A stretch of DNA of 64,000 nucleotides, from NCBI GenBank assembly GCA_902768105.1, contig CACXJZ010000004.1, positions 1-64,000 on the forward strand, in the 5' to 3' direction. Below are positions 8,325 through 17,574 of this stretch, piece after piece. The DNA comes from an uncultured Prevotellaceae bacterium (GTDB lineage Bacteria > Bacteroidota > Bacteroidia > Bacteroidales > Bacteroidaceae). Positions within the stretch are counted from its first letter, which is position 1; every line of letters starts with the position of its first letter. The position numbers were made by a program, and so were the translations under genes. A model generated the notes under the pieces. The model saw nothing but the letters and a program-made list of their open reading frames with translations. It had not been told where the DNA came from and made no database searches.

Positions 8325-8344
8325 AACTAAAATATTAAATGTGT

Positions 8345-10036
8345 TTATTTATTCTTTCTCTCTTCTGCTTTCCGCAAAGCAATGTCGTAAGCCTCTTCAT
8401 AATACTTGATGAACTCACTCCACAACGCTTTCTTCGATAAAGCATCAGCATTCTTACGTGCCGTATCCACCTGTTTCTTCGTATAGTTGGAGAACGCGGC
8501 AACACTATCCTTGATGGCATCGGCCACCTCAGAGTAATTGTAGTCTGTACGATGAATCACCTTCACGCCATCCTCCAACTCGCCATACTTGCCAAACACC
8601 GTATTAGCCCAAAGGCCGAAACCAGCCAAATCAGTAGTGATACAGGGCACTTTGAAGGCGATAGCCTCCAGCGGAGTGTAGCCCCACGGTTCGTAATAGG
8701 AAGGATAGATGCACAGGTCGTTACCCAATACCACATCATAGTAGGTCATGTTGAGAATGCCGTCCTTGCCATCCAGATAGCAAGGCAGGAAGATCACCTT
8801 GACCTGCTCGTCCTTGCGGTTGTGCATGTCGTAATACTTCATCATACCCAGCACATTGTCGTGACTCATGTTGTGAAGCCAGTGGGTTACCTGAGGGACC
8901 TCAAGGGGAGCATCGAATATCGGGGTGCTCTTAGCACACTGCATCTTCTGAAGACGCTCCTGCAGGTCCTTACGGGGCTCGCCAACCCAACCGGGAACCT
9001 CAATGAAGGCAACCACCTTCTTCTTCAGATCCTTGTCACGCAACAAACGGTTCATGGCTTCCAAGAAAACATCGATACCTTTGTTGCGGAACTCATAACG
9101 GCCACTGGTGGAGATAATCAGCGTGTCATCATCAAGTTGCTCGCCCAGCAGCGCATTGGCCACTTCCAGCAGACGCTTGCGCGCAGCCTTACGCTTCTTG
9201 GTGAACGTGGCAGCCACCTGCGGCACGAAGCTGTTGTCAAAACCATTGGGCAGCACCACGTCAACGGGCTTGTCCAGCAGTTCCTTACACTCATTGGCTG
9301 TGATGTCGCTCACCGTCGTGAAGCAATCCACATGCAACGCCGTCTGCTTCTCAATCGAATGTTTCGACTGCATGTTCAGCTCTTCTGCCATCTGGTCACC
9401 ATTGTAAGCAAACAGGTAGTCGTAGAGCGGTTTCATGTTACCAGCTATCGAACGGCCGATGCTGGTGGCATGAGTCGTAAAGATGGTGCCTATCTGAGGA
9501 AGCTTGTTGTTAATGTACAGCGCTCCCAGTCCGCACATCCATTCGTTGGCGTGGTAGATGACCTTTAGAGACGAGGGATTACCTTGTGCAATCCAGTTGT
9601 ACAGGCTCTCAACTACCAATGCTGCAGCATAGCTGAACATGGAAGCCTCGTCGTAATCACCATAGGCATGAAGGCTATCTACCTGATACTTCTCCCACAG
9701 CCAAGTATAGATATCGTTTTTGATTTCAAAATAAGGATTGAAGTCAACCAAGATGGCAATCGGACTTCCAGGAACAGTCCAACGCCCCACTCTTACCTTG
9801 AGGCCTTCATCAGCGGCAAGCTTCTGCCAATCAGCAAAAAGCTTCTTATCTTCGCTGAAGTACGGACTTTCCTTCTCTTTCCAAAAATCAGGGCCGATAA
9901 ATATCACCCTGTCTTCCATCACATCCTGTAACGTCTTTGCACGGGTAGAAAGCACGGTATATATTCCACCGACTTTATTGCAAACTTCCCAGCTTGACTC
10001 AAAGATGTAGTCTGGTCTTAATAATGTTTTATCCAT
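8345..10036 (-). CDS. Glycogen synthase, GT3 (eukaryote-like) family
   Basis: 563 residues. It extends alpha-1,4-glucan from a nucleotide sugar. The N-terminus [22 protein letters not shown] and [15 protein letters not shown] near residue 460 are typical of GT3 glycogen synthases (GYS type) rather than bacterial GT5 Glg[13 protein letters not shown] and [13 protein letters not shown] are also present. First gene of the operon with glgP. Confidence 0.93.
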   Translation of the reverse strand: MDKTLLRPDYIFESSWEVCNKVGGIYTVLSTRAKTLQDVMEDRVIFIGPDFWKEKESPYFSEDKKLFADWQKLAADEGLKVRVGRWTVPGSPIAILVDFNPYFEIKNDIYTWLWEKYQVDSLHAYGDYDEASMFSYAAALVVESLYNWIAQGNPSSLKVIYHANEWMCGLGALYINNKLPQIGTIFTTHATSIGRSIAGNMKPLYDYLFAYNGDQMAEELNMQSKHSIEKQTALHVDCFTTVSDITANECKELLDKPVDVVLPNGFDNSFVPQVAATFTKKRKAARKRLLEVANALLGEQLDDDTLIISTSGRYEFRNKGIDVFLEAMNRLLRDKDLKKKVVAFIEVPGWVGEPRKDLQERLQKMQCAKSTPIFDAPLEVPQVTHWLHNMSHDNVLGMMKYYDMHNRKDEQVKVIFLPCYLDGKDGILNMTYYDVVLGNDLCIYPSYYEPWGYTPLEAIAFKVPCITTDLAGFGLWANTVFGKYGELEDGVKVIHRTDYNYSEVADAIKDSVAAFSNYTKKQVDTARKNADALSKKALWSEFIKYYEEAYDIALRKAEERKNK

Positions 10037-10057
10037 CGCTTATACGTATAATTGCCG

Positions 10058-10065
10058 CAAAGGTA
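10058..10065 (-). promoter_or_regulatory. -7 box for the glycogen operon
   Basis: TACCTTTG on the minus strand, 21 bases before the glycogen synthase ATG. No clear TTG at the expected -33 distance. Confidence 0.5.
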
Positions 10066-10141
10066 CTTAAAAAAATCATAAATCTTCTAACATTTCCCAC
10101 ATATTTTAATGTAAACGTTTAAATAATTGATTTACATTTAG

Positions 10142-10149
10142 TATCTTTG
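10142..10149 (+). promoter_or_regulatory. -7 box for the small secreted protein gene
   Basis: TATCTTTG, 24 bases before the ATG at 10174. Its position argues against a TTG start at 10147, which would lie inside the promoter. Confidence 0.5.
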
Positions 10150-10173
10150 CCGCCGTCACATCGAAAAAAGAAC

Positions 10174-10593
10174 ATGAAAAAAACGGTCATCATCACAGTG
10201 CTCATGCTGATATGCATCGCAGCCAGCGCACAACAGGAGCAAAAAGCATTCAAGGGTTACTTCGTAAACGACGAATACAGCGTCTATATGCGACTGAACC
10301 TCTATGACAACATGGACATACCCGAACATGAGCTCTTCGGACCACTGCCCGGCTTCTTGGCCAAGCAGCATAACGGCTTCTACTGGCTGATTACCGACGC
10401 AGAAGTCAAGAGCAACAAAAAGGCTGAGCTACAGATGATTAACGACTATGGTAGCGAAGACCTTTCTGCCACGCTACACCTCAAGAACGACACCACACTC
10501 GTCCTTGAACAAGGACGTGGAAGCGCTATCAAAATACCCAAGAACGGCAAGTGGCAGAAGCTACCCTCCAAGCTGACCTTCATACGCAGATAG
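10174..10593 (+). CDS. Small secreted protein of unknown function
   Basis: 139 residues from the ATG at 10174. An upstream TTG at 10147 overlaps the promoter and is rejected. Clear Sec signal peptide, MKKTVIITVLMLICIAASAQ, probably cleaved after Ala-Gln or just before. The mature part is about 120 residues, with YFVNDEYSVYMRLNLYDN and a C-terminal basic stretch. I recognise no domain. Its last 33 bases overlap the convergent GT2 gene. Confidence 0.65.
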   Translation: MKKTVIITVLMLICIAASAQQEQKAFKGYFVNDEYSVYMRLNLYDNMDIPEHELFGPLPGFLAKQHNGFYWLITDAEVKSNKKAELQMINDYGSEDLSATLHLKNDTTLVLEQGRGSAIKIPKNGKWQKLPSKLTFIRR

Positions 10594-11619
10594 GTTAGAT
10601 GCTGGCAGTGCGGAATACTGTTTCCTACCCTTGACATAATATTGCCAAAGCAGCGAGAAAGAGCACCTTTCAGGGTTGGCTCCACTGACACGACTCTGCT
10701 GAATGGCAGCACGGTCAGCGGCAAAATCCTTACGCCAGCGCTTAAAGGCACGGCGGGCACGATAGATAGCACGAAAATCACCCATATTACGGTTGACAAT
10801 GAGCGTTTCCCAAGCAGCCACATAGTCCAGGAACCAACGCATGCGCATGACAGGTTTCAAGTCCTCGTCAGGCAAGCATTTATACAGCATGGTGAGGTTG
10901 TTTCGGAAGTTGAGGAATGTTTTCATGGGATTCGACTTCGGCAATGTTCCGCCACCTACATGATAGACACAAGAGTCTGGCACACAGCAGATACGACGAC
11001 CACGGATGCGCAAACGCCAACAGAGGTCAATCTCCTCGTTATGGGCAAAGAAACGGCCGTCGAGTCCACCTGACTCCCAGTAATCCTTGGAACGAATCAT
11101 GAGGGCCGCACCCGTAGCCCAGAGTATGTCCTGCACATGGTCGTACTGTCCATTGTCACGCTCGACGGTGTCAAAGATACGTCCGCGACAGAAAGGATAG
11201 CCATAATGGTCAAGATATCCCCCACTCGCCCCTGCATATTCGAACTTGTCTTTGTCAAAGACTGAAAGCAACTTAGGCTGACAGGCAGCCACATCGGGGT
11301 GAGCATCCATAAATTCAATGAGTGGCGTCAGCCAGTGGTGAGTCACTTCTATATCACTGTTCAACAGCAGGAAATACTCTGCCTCAACTTTTTCCAGGGC
11401 CTTGTTATAGCCATCGGCAAAGCCCCAGTTCTTGTCCAGCTCAATCAGCTTACACTCAGGAAAGCAGGACAACAAGAGGTCGATGGAGAAGTCTGTCGAT
11501 GCATTGTCAGCCACATAGACCGTCGCCTCGTCGCGTGAGTATTGCAGCACGGCAGGCAGATACTTCTGGAGCATCTTGGCACCATTCCAGTTGAGTATGA
11601 CAATTGCAAGTTTATCCAT
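10561..11619 (-). CDS. Glycosyltransferase family 2
   Basis: 352 residues. GT-A fold: VILNWNGAKMLQKYLP at the N-terminus, VADNASTD (nucleotide-binding Asp), LLNSDIEV (DxD equivalent), GGLDGRFFAHNEEIDLCWR (catalytic ED region). It is similar to rhamnosyl- or galactosyl-transferases acting on surface glycans; donor and acceptor cannot be told. Starts within the last eight bases of mtaB, so it is translationally coupled to it. The 3' end overlaps the plus-strand gene by 33 bases. Confidence 0.9.
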   Translation of the reverse strand: MDKLAIVILNWNGAKMLQKYLPAVLQYSRDEATVYVADNASTDFSIDLLLSCFPECKLIELDKNWGFADGYNKALEKVEAEYFLLLNSDIEVTHHWLTPLIEFMDAHPDVAACQPKLLSVFDKDKFEYAGASGGYLDHYGYPFCRGRIFDTVERDNGQYDHVQDILWATGAALMIRSKDYWESGGLDGRFFAHNEEIDLCWRLRIRGRRICCVPDSCVYHVGGGTLPKSNPMKTFLNFRNNLTMLYKCLPDEDLKPVMRMRWFLDYVAAWETLIVNRNMGDFRAIYRARRAFKRWRKDFAADRAAIQQSRVSGANPERCSFSLLWQYYVKGRKQYSALPASNLSAYEGQLGG

Positions 11620-12949
11620 GTTGTATATCTACTTTTAAAGCGGTCTTGTCATGATTGAAACCAGCAAGGCATACACGCATGAGCTGATTATCGTACTCCT
11701 CACGGGCCTCTGCTGCAGACAGTTCCACGCGAATATAGTTCTTCGTGAAGCCATGCATGGCACGACCTCGTGTGGCTTTTTCAAACAAGACCTCTGCCTC
11801 GCAGCCCATATAGCGGGCATAGAATGCTTCCGTCTTCTGGTCAGAGAGTTCCAGCAGACGCTTGCTGCGCAGTTTCTTTGTCTGCTCGTCAACCACGTAG
11901 GGAATGCTAAGTGCCGAAGTACCAGGACGTTCAGAATAGGGAAACACATGCAGTTGCGTGACATCGAGCGATTCCAAAAGACGATAGGTCTCCTCAAAGC
12001 ACTCGGGTGTCTCACCACGACAGCCCACCATCACATCCACTCCAATAAAGGCATCAGGCATCACCTCCTTGACCCGGCATATCTTATCGGCAAACAGCCG
12101 ACTGTCATAGTGGCGGTGCATGAGCTTTAACACCTCGTCGCTACCGCTCTGAAGAGGGATATGGAAATGAGGCATAAAGGCACGGCTTTGTGCACAGTAG
12201 TCTATCAGTTCGTCAGTCAGAAGGTCTGGTTCCAGGCTACTGATACGGTAACGTCGGATGCCCTCCACATCGTCAAGCGCCTTGACCAGATCCAGAAACG
12301 ACTCACCCGTAGTCTTTCCAAAGTCACCAATATTCACTCCCGTCAATACAATCTCCTTGCCCCCTTCCGCTGCAGCCTGTCTTGTCTGCTCCACCAGCGA
12401 ATCAATGGTTGGGTTACGACTGAACCCACGTGCATAGGGAATAGTACAATAGGTACAGAAATAGTCACAGCCGTCCTGAACCTTCAGGAAGTAGCGAGTA
12501 CGGTTGCCACGCGAACAACTGGGTGCAAACGTCTTGATATCCTTCGTTTTTACAGTCTTATATGTCGCTGTGCCATCACGGCGCACAAAACCATCAGAAA
12601 GATATTGGATAAGTTCAGCCTTCTCGTTAGATCCAAGCACAAGGTCAACGCCTTCAATCTTACTGATCTTCAATGGCTCCAGCTGAGCATAGCAGCCCGT
12701 CACCACCACAAAGGCGCTAGGATTCTCACGCACCAGGCGATGAATGGCCTGCCTGCACTTATGGTCAGCCACCTCCGTCACAGAACAGGTATTGATAATG
12801 CAGATATCAGCAGGCTCGCCTTTCTTCGCTGTACGCACACCCATGTCCTGAAGCATCCTCCCAAAGGTTGATGTCTCAGAGAAATTGAGCTTGCATCCCA
12901 ATGTGAAGTAGGCCGCAGTCTTGCCCTGAAAAGCCGAAGTATCTATCAT
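11612..12949 (-). CDS. mtaB: tRNA t6A37 methylthiotransferase
   Basis: 445 residues from the ATG at 12949. It adds a methylthio group to t6A at position 37 of ANN-decoding tRNAs. MTTase N-terminal cluster cysteines lie in TLGCKLNFSE, NTCSVTE and VTGCYAQ. The radical-SAM cluster is DGCDYFCTYCTIPYARG. A C-terminal TRAM-like part includes EVLFEKATRGRAMHGFTKNY. The longer frame to 12991 would begin inside the -7 box, so the inner ATG is preferred. First gene of a two-gene operon with the GT2. Confidence 0.94.
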   Translation of the reverse strand: MIDTSAFQGKTAAYFTLGCKLNFSETSTFGRMLQDMGVRTAKKGEPADICIINTCSVTEVADHKCRQAIHRLVRENPSAFVVVTGCYAQLEPLKISKIEGVDLVLGSNEKAELIQYLSDGFVRRDGTATYKTVKTKDIKTFAPSCSRGNRTRYFLKVQDGCDYFCTYCTIPYARGFSRNPTIDSLVEQTRQAAAEGGKEIVLTGVNIGDFGKTTGESFLDLVKALDDVEGIRRYRISSLEPDLLTDELIDYCAQSRAFMPHFHIPLQSGSDEVLKLMHRHYDSRLFADKICRVKEVMPDAFIGVDVMVGCRGETPECFEETYRLLESLDVTQLHVFPYSERPGTSALSIPYVVDEQTKKLRSKRLLELSDQKTEAFYARYMGCEAEVLFEKATRGRAMHGFTKNYIRVELSAAEAREEYDNQLMRVCLAGFNHDKTALKVDIQHG

Positions 12950-12988
12950 CCTATATATAATATAATGTACGCGTGGAAAACACTGATG

Positions 12989-12996
12989 CAAAGGTA
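12989..12996 (-). promoter_or_regulatory. -7 box for mtaB
   Basis: TACCTTTG on the minus strand, 39 bases before the chosen start codon. The long AT-rich stretch between here and 13160 shows no ORF. Confidence 0.5.
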
Positions 12997-13166
12997 ATCA
13001 TATTTTTCGACAAAAACAGCATTTTTGGCCAAATATTCGTTAATGGTATTTTTTACACGAATTTTTAACATTTCACAAGTTGTTGTTTTTCAGCACTTTG
13101 CGAAAAAGTTACAAAAATAGAAGAAAAAAAATCAAAAAAAATGATACAACGTATTGAAAAAATGTA

Positions 13167-13174
13167 TACCTTTG
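13167..13174 (+). promoter_or_regulatory. -7 box for the small lipoprotein gene
   Basis: TACCTTTG in a very AT-rich stretch, 52 bases before the ATG. No TTG lies at the usual -33 spacing. Confidence 0.5.
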
Positions 13175-13226
13175 CATCGTTTTAATAAACAAATGATTGT
13201 TTTACAGATTTAAAAGCATTAGAAAA

Positions 13227-13400
13227 ATGAAGAAATTAGTATTTATGTTCGTAGCTATGGCAGCTATCACATTCGTATCTTGCAACAACGCTAACAAGCC
13301 CGCTGCTGAGAATGTAGATTCAACTAACGTTGAGGTTGTTGACACTACCGCTGCTGCTCCCGCTGACACAACTGCAACTGACACTGCAGCCGTTAAGTAA
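13227..13400 (+). CDS. 57-residue Ala/Thr-rich lipoprotein
   Basis: Begins MKKLVFMFVAMAAITFVSCN, a short signal with a lipobox-like FVSC (Cys19). The mature part of 39 residues is low complexity: repeated DTTA and Ala/Pro, with no charged core and no known domain. Similar tiny AT-rich-tail lipoproteins are common in Bacteroidetes; no role can be assigned. It is a single-gene unit with its own promoter and terminator, which favours a real gene. I prefer the ATG at 13227 over a start ten codons upstream. Confidence 0.7.
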   Translation: MKKLVFMFVAMAAITFVSCNNANKPAAENVDSTNVEVVDTTAAAPADTTATDTAAVK

Positions 13401-13433
13401 TTAGTCCGCTACTACGAACTAATTGAGAGAATT

Positions 13434-13464
13434 AAACCGTTGGACTCAGTCCAGCGGTTTTTTT
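13434..13464 (+). terminator. Terminator of the small lipoprotein gene
   Basis: aaaccg-t-tgga / tcca-g-cggttt stem with a T run directly after. Confidence 0.85.
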
Positions 13465-13518
13465 GTACCCCCACCCCAGAACCTTCGAATATTACATTCA
13501 CTTGGGGTTATGGTACGA

Positions 13519-13553
13519 AAAATCCCGACAACCTATAAAGGCTATCGGGATTT
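13519..13553 (-). terminator. Terminator of the rpsF-rpsR-rplI operon
   Basis: aaatcccga/tcgggattt, nine-base stem. On the minus strand it is followed by TT. Placed 27 bases after the rplI stop codon. Confidence 0.75.
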
Positions 13554-13579
13554 CAACTATAAATGTTGCTTTACAGCAT

Positions 13580-14134
13580 TTAAGCTTCTTCAGCAGGAGC
13601 TTCTTCTTCCATGTCAAGCTCCTCATCAACCTCAGGAGCCTCCTCTACGGGAGCCTCTACGGTCTCTTCTGCCTTAACCTCCTCAACAGGTGCATTCTCG
13701 GCAACAACCTTTACAGGAATCTCAACGAGAACTTCCTTGTGGAAGTGAACAGTTGCAACAAAGTCGCCAACCGTCTTGATATCACGCATGGTGATAATCT
13801 TGCGGTCAACCTCGTGGCCAAGCTTCTTCAGTTCCTCAGCAACCTGAGCTGCGTTTACAGAACCATAGAGCTGACCTGTGGTGCTAACCTTGGCAGCAAT
13901 AGTGAGGGCAACACCCTCAAGACCCTGGCCCTTCTTCTCAGCCTCAGCCTTAATAGCTGCCAGCTTGTGAGCCTGCTGCTTGAGGTTCTCAGCGAGAATC
14001 TTCTTTGCTGACGGAGAAGCGATAACAGCCTTACCCTGAGGAATCAGGTAGTTACGGCCATAACCAGACTTTACATTCACGATATCGTTCTTATATCCCA
14101 GACCGATAACATCTTCTTTCAGTATAATTTCCAT
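13580..14134 (-). CDS. rplI: 50S ribosomal protein L9, with acidic C-terminal tail
   Basis: 184 residues against about 150 for most L9. The N-terminal RNA-binding domain is clear: MEIILKEDVIGLGYKNDIVNV, GYGRNYLIPQGKA. The long connecting helix and C-terminal domain follow. From about residue 150 there is an added tail of Glu, Ala, Pro and Val (EEAPEVDEELDMEEEAP) with no aromatic core, probably disordered. Third gene of the S6-S18-L9 operon. Confidence 0.96.
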   Translation of the reverse strand: MEIILKEDVIGLGYKNDIVNVKSGYGRNYLIPQGKAVIASPSAKKILAENLKQQAHKLAAIKAEAEKKGQGLEGVALTIAAKVSTTGQLYGSVNAAQVAEELKKLGHEVDRKIITMRDIKTVGDFVATVHFHKEVLVEIPVKVVAENAPVEEVKAEETVEAPVEEAPEVDEELDMEEEAPAEEA

Positions 14135-14150
14135 GCTTGCGTCCTCCTTA

Positions 14151-14417
14151 TTACTTCATTAAATCAGTTACGTAAGGCAGCAGCGCAATCTGGCGGGCAC
14201 GCTTAACGGCCTGAGCCACGCGACGCTGATACTTCAGAGAGGTACCTGTGATGCGACGGGGAAGAATCTTACCCTGCTCGTTCAGGAACTTCTTCAGGAA
14301 CTCGGGATCTTTGTAATCGATATACTTGATACCGCTCTTCTTGAAACGGCAATACTTCTTCTTCTTCGTGTCGATAGAAGGAGCTGTCAAATAACGAATT
14401 TCACTCTGTTCTGCCAT
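14151..14417 (-). CDS. rpsR: 30S ribosomal protein S18
   Basis: 88 residues. Typical S18 features: [21 protein letters not shown] and [31 protein letters not shown]. Pairs with S6 on the 30S platform. Three bases separate it from rpsF and 16 from rplI, so one operon. Confidence 0.97.
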   Translation of the reverse strand: MAEQSEIRYLTAPSIDTKKKKYCRFKKSGIKYIDYKDPEFLKKFLNEQGKILPRRITGTSLKYQRRVAQAVKRARQIALLPYVTDLMK

Positions 14418-14420
14418 AAC

Positions 14421-14768
14421 TTAAGCCTCCTCTGATTTAGTAGCGTACTTATTTCTTCTCTTTTCAGCATACTGTGCAGCGTACTTGTCGAACTTCACAG
14501 TCATGTAGCGGATAACCTTCTCGTCACGACGGAAAGCAGTTTCGAGAACGTCAATTACTTGTGGCTCAGCCTTGAACTCTAACAGGCAGTAGAAACCTGT
14601 CGACTTCTTCTGAATAGCATAAGCCATCTTCTTCAATCCCCAGGTCTCTTCATTCAGAATCTCAGCACCCTTATCAGTGAGTACCTTCTTGAATTTTGCG
14701 ACCGCTTCCTTCATCTGATCATCAGACAAAACGGGAGTTAAAATGAAAACGGTTTCGTATTGATTCAT
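14421..14768 (-). CDS. rpsF: 30S ribosomal protein S6
   Basis: 115 residues. [18 protein letters not shown] at the N-terminus, [18 protein letters not shown] in the middle, [18 protein letters not shown] at the end: a ferredoxin-like S6. First gene of the operon. The usual S6:S18 autoregulatory leader motif could not be recognised with confidence in the roughly 40-base leader. Confidence 0.97.
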   Translation of the reverse strand: MNQYETVFILTPVLSDDQMKEAVAKFKKVLTDKGAEILNEETWGLKKMAYAIQKKSTGFYCLLEFKAEPQVIDVLETAFRRDEKVIRYMTVKFDKYAAQYAEKRRNKYATKSEEA

Positions 14769-14815
14769 ACTTGTTTAAATAATTAATAAAAATGTATTTT
14801 GCAAAATTGCGGGTG

Positions 14816-14823
14816 CAAAGGTA
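14816..14823 (-). promoter_or_regulatory. -7 box for rpsF operon
   Basis: TACCTTTG on the minus strand, 47 bases before the rpsF ATG, in an otherwise AT-rich gap. Confidence 0.55.
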
Positions 14824-14882
14824 CTAAATATTTACGACTTAACGATTTACTATTGGTTATTTAGCCCCATCTTTAACAGACT

Positions 14883-15059
14883 TTAATACTTTCCGTGGTG
14901 TTTTTGCATCCTGACATGCGTTATGACGCCTGCAACAATGAAAAACAAGCCTAAAAGCAACACCCAATTGCCACTAAGCCATTTCAAATATTCCATGAAT
15001 AAAAGGATGGCGCCGATAACCACCAGCGCCAGTCCTCCATACAGTTTTATGATATTCAT
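14883..15059 (-). CDS. 58-residue membrane protein in the rprXY operon
   Basis: Begins MNIIKLYGGLALVVIGAILL and ends MQKHHGKY. Two predicted membrane helices (about residues 6-23 and 31-48) with a short WLSGNW turn and a basic, His-containing tail. Its ATG overlaps the response-regulator stop codon as ATGA, so it is translationally coupled to rprY. I know of no named family; it may modulate the sensor kinase, but this is only suggested by the coupling. Confidence 0.75.
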   Translation of the reverse strand: MNIIKLYGGLALVVIGAILLFMEYLKWLSGNWVLLLGLFFIVAGVITHVRMQKHHGKY

Positions 15060-15763
15060 TTTTCCTTATCGTCATCAGGAGTAATCAGCTTGTAGCCCTT
15101 ACCGTGGATGTTGATAATCTCAATCTGTCCGTCGTCCTTCAGGTGCTTACGCAGTTTGGTGATATAAACGTCCATCGAGCGTGCGTTGAAGTAGTTATCA
15201 TCAATCCAAATGGTCTTCAGGGCGAAGTCGCGCTGCAGGATCTCGTTGGCATGTGAGCAGAGGAGCGCCAGGAGCTCGTTCTCCTTCGTGGTCAACTTGG
15301 TCTGCTTGTCACCAATGGTCAGCAACTGCTTCTGGGTATCGAAGTTGAAACGACCGATGCGGTACTGCGTGCTCTCCTTGTTCTTCTTTCCGCGAACACG
15401 ACGCAGGATAGCCTCAATACGCAGCACGAGCTCTTCCATTGAGAAAGGCTTGGTGATATAGTCGTCAGCACCAATCTTGAAACCTTCCAGGATATCCTCC
15501 TTCAAGGTCTTGGCGGTCAAGAAGATGATGGGGATCTCTGCGTTGGCAGTACGGATTTCCTGTGCCAGTGTAAAGCCGTCTTTCTTCGGCATCATCACGT
15601 CGAGCACGCAAATGTCAAACTTCGTCTTCAGGAAGGCCTTGTAGCCAGCCTCGCCATCAGGGCAGAGTTCAGCGGTGTAACCTTTAGCTGCCAGGTATTC
15701 ACGCAACAGCATACCCAAGTTCTCATCGTCCTCACAAAGTAAAATCTTCAAATTCTCTTCCAT
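15056..15763 (-). CDS. rprY: OmpR-family response regulator, RprY-like
   Basis: 235 residues. Receiver domain 1-120 with acidic pair in LLCEDDENLG, phospho-acceptor D55 (CVLDVMMPKKDG), T in FLTAKT and K in YITKPFS. Winged-helix DNA-binding domain from about 135 (KLTTKENELLALL, DVYITKLRKHLKDD, NIHGKGYKL). It closely resembles RprY of Bacteroides fragilis in sequence. Cytoplasmic transcription regulator controlled by the kinase encoded directly upstream. Confidence 0.92.
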   Translation of the reverse strand: MEENLKILLCEDDENLGMLLREYLAAKGYTAELCPDGEAGYKAFLKTKFDICVLDVMMPKKDGFTLAQEIRTANAEIPIIFLTAKTLKEDILEGFKIGADDYITKPFSMEELVLRIEAILRRVRGKKNKESTQYRIGRFNFDTQKQLLTIGDKQTKLTTKENELLALLCSHANEILQRDFALKTIWIDDNYFNARSMDVYITKLRKHLKDDGQIEIINIHGKGYKLITPDDDKEK

Positions 15764-15800
15764 AATCGTATCATTTTAATTGTTAATATTTTGTTTCTGT

Positions 15801-17357
15801 TTAATCTTCTACTATCACAGGCAGACTGACGGTAAACTTCGTTCCCTTGCCTACTTCACTCTCTGCCTTGATTTCTCCCTGATGCAGGTCCACGACCTTC
15901 TTTACGTACGCCAGTCCAAGGCCGAATCCCTTAACGTCATGCTTGTTACCAGTATGTACGCGATAGAACTTGTCGAAAATCTTCCTCAGGTTCTCCTTCT
16001 TGATGCCCATACCGTTGTCCTGGATTGAGAAGTACAGGTGCTTCTCGTCGTTCCACGTCTTCAGCATCAGCTCTATGGGTCGTTCCGGATCGCGATACTT
16101 CACAGCGTTGTCCAGCAGGTTGTGAATCATGTTTGAGAAATGCACCTCATCCACAAAGATTGCGGAATCCACTGCTCCTATCTCAGTGACAATCTTGCCT
16201 CCCGTATGTTCTACACGCAGCGTGAACGAGTTGGCAATGTTCTCTATCAGTTCATTCAGGTCCATCTCCTTCTTCTTGAATACGGCATCCTTCTTGTCGA
16301 ACATCGACATCTGCAGCACCTTCTCCACCAGGAAGCGCAGTCGCTTCGACTCATCGGCAATAACGCCACCCAGATGTTTCATCATATGCTCCGTCTTAGG
16401 CACGCTCTCGTCGTTCAGCATCTGTGCTGCGAGCGAGATACTGGCTATCGGCGTCTTCAGCTCGTGCGTCATGTTGTTCACAAAGTCGTTCTTCATCTCC
16501 GAATAACGCTTCTGACGGAAGATGACCACGATGGTAAAGACAAACGTTATCAGCAGTACGCCCGTAAATACGATAGACGGAATCATGAAACGGACACCAG
16601 AGAAGATGTAACTGCTCATCTCTGGGAAGTGAATCTTCACGATACCCATCTTCGACGATGGGTCATTGCGGAACAACGGCTGTGAATAGCTATACTCCTC
16701 ACCCTCCTCGGAATAGTCTGGACAGCGATAGACCTCACGACCGTCTGCCGTAGAGACCGTCAGATGATAAGGTATGTCAATACCGTTATTGAGCAGCTCC
16801 TCACGGATATCGAGGTCGAGCATCTTGAAATTGACACGTTCCTTCAGCGGCTTTTCGCTGGCAGTATAGAGGATGGAGTATATCACCTCGTCGAGCAGCG
16901 CTTTCTGATAGACGTAACGCTTGCGGACAATCTCCTGCATCGTCTTCGAGGCCTCTGCCAACGAGTTCTTGTCCTTGCGCATAATCATCGCCTTGGGCAC
17001 ATTGGCAGGCTTTATCTCAAAGGTCTTCAACTGGAACGACGAGTACACGGTGCCGTCGTCAGCTGCCACAGCAAACTGGTGCGACTGCTTGATGGTTCCG
17101 TCAAGACCGTCAACGGTAATAGAGTCCTGCGTAAACGCACGACGCTCCGTCTGGTTGACGTCTTTTTCCAAATAGCGCAGGGTCTCGTTCAGCTCCAGGT
17201 TACGCGATGCCTGGTAGAGGGCTCGGTTCACCGATTCGTCAAACTGCTCCTTCTTCATCTTGGCCATGTCCTTGATGTAGGACAGCTGCAAGTAAAGCAG
17301 TCCGAGGAACGAGAGTCCCATCACAATGGCTATTGTCCATATCGTACTTTTTCTCAT
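15801..17357 (-). CDS. rprX: Membrane sensor histidine kinase, RprX-like
   Basis: 518 residues from the ATG at 17357; a longer frame to 17408 runs through the -7 box. TM1 about residues 7-27 (IVMGLSFLGLLYLQL), a periplasmic sensor of about 240 residues, TM2 (IPSIVFTGVLLITFVFTIVV). Then the HisKA H-box HELKTPIASISLA, N-box NMIHNLLDNAVKY, G1 DNGMGI and G2 FGLGLAYVKKVVD. It should phosphorylate RprY; the signal is unknown. 37 bases separate the two genes. Confidence 0.92.
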   Translation of the reverse strand: MRKSTIWTIAIVMGLSFLGLLYLQLSYIKDMAKMKKEQFDESVNRALYQASRNLELNETLRYLEKDVNQTERRAFTQDSITVDGLDGTIKQSHQFAVAADDGTVYSSFQLKTFEIKPANVPKAMIMRKDKNSLAEASKTMQEIVRKRYVYQKALLDEVIYSILYTASEKPLKERVNFKMLDLDIREELLNNGIDIPYHLTVSTADGREVYRCPDYSEEGEEYSYSQPLFRNDPSSKMGIVKIHFPEMSSYIFSGVRFMIPSIVFTGVLLITFVFTIVVIFRQKRYSEMKNDFVNNMTHELKTPIASISLAAQMLNDESVPKTEHMMKHLGGVIADESKRLRFLVEKVLQMSMFDKKDAVFKKKEMDLNELIENIANSFTLRVEHTGGKIVTEIGAVDSAIFVDEVHFSNMIHNLLDNAVKYRDPERPIELMLKTWNDEKHLYFSIQDNGMGIKKENLRKIFDKFYRVHTGNKHDVKGFGLGLAYVKKVVDLHQGEIKAESEVGKGTKFTVSLPVIVED

Positions 17358-17377
17358 ATTTCTTTTCTTTTCGGTTG

Positions 17378-17385
17378 CAAAGATA
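17378..17385 (-). promoter_or_regulatory. -7 box for rprXY
   Basis: TATCTTTG on the minus strand, 20 bases before the chosen rprX start. Confidence 0.5.
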
Positions 17386-17513
17386 AAAGAAATACGACAA
17401 TACGACACCTGCCTTGTTAATTATTTCCGTTAATTTTAACGTTATTAACTAAATTATATCGATTTAGTTGCTTATACAATCACAAAACAAACTCTAGGAG
17501 AATAAACAACAAC

Positions 17514-17547
17514 AAAAAAAGCTGGAATCCCTTTCGGAGACACCAGC
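17514..17547 (-). terminator. Terminator of the rpmB-rpmG-DUF4295 operon
   Basis: On the minus strand gctgg...ccagc with an inner tcc/gga stem, followed by a run of seven T. It lies about 30 bases past the last gene. Confidence 0.75.
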
Positions 17548-17574
17548 CCTTCCTATAATAGCTTCTATTGAAGA

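Noticed and set aside
10147..10173. Longer N-terminus for the small secreted protein
   Set aside because: It would begin inside the -7 box and would hide the signal peptide.
13423..14011. Plus-strand frames opposite rplI
   Set aside because: Antisense shadows of a ribosomal protein gene with terminators at 13434-13464 and 13519-13553.
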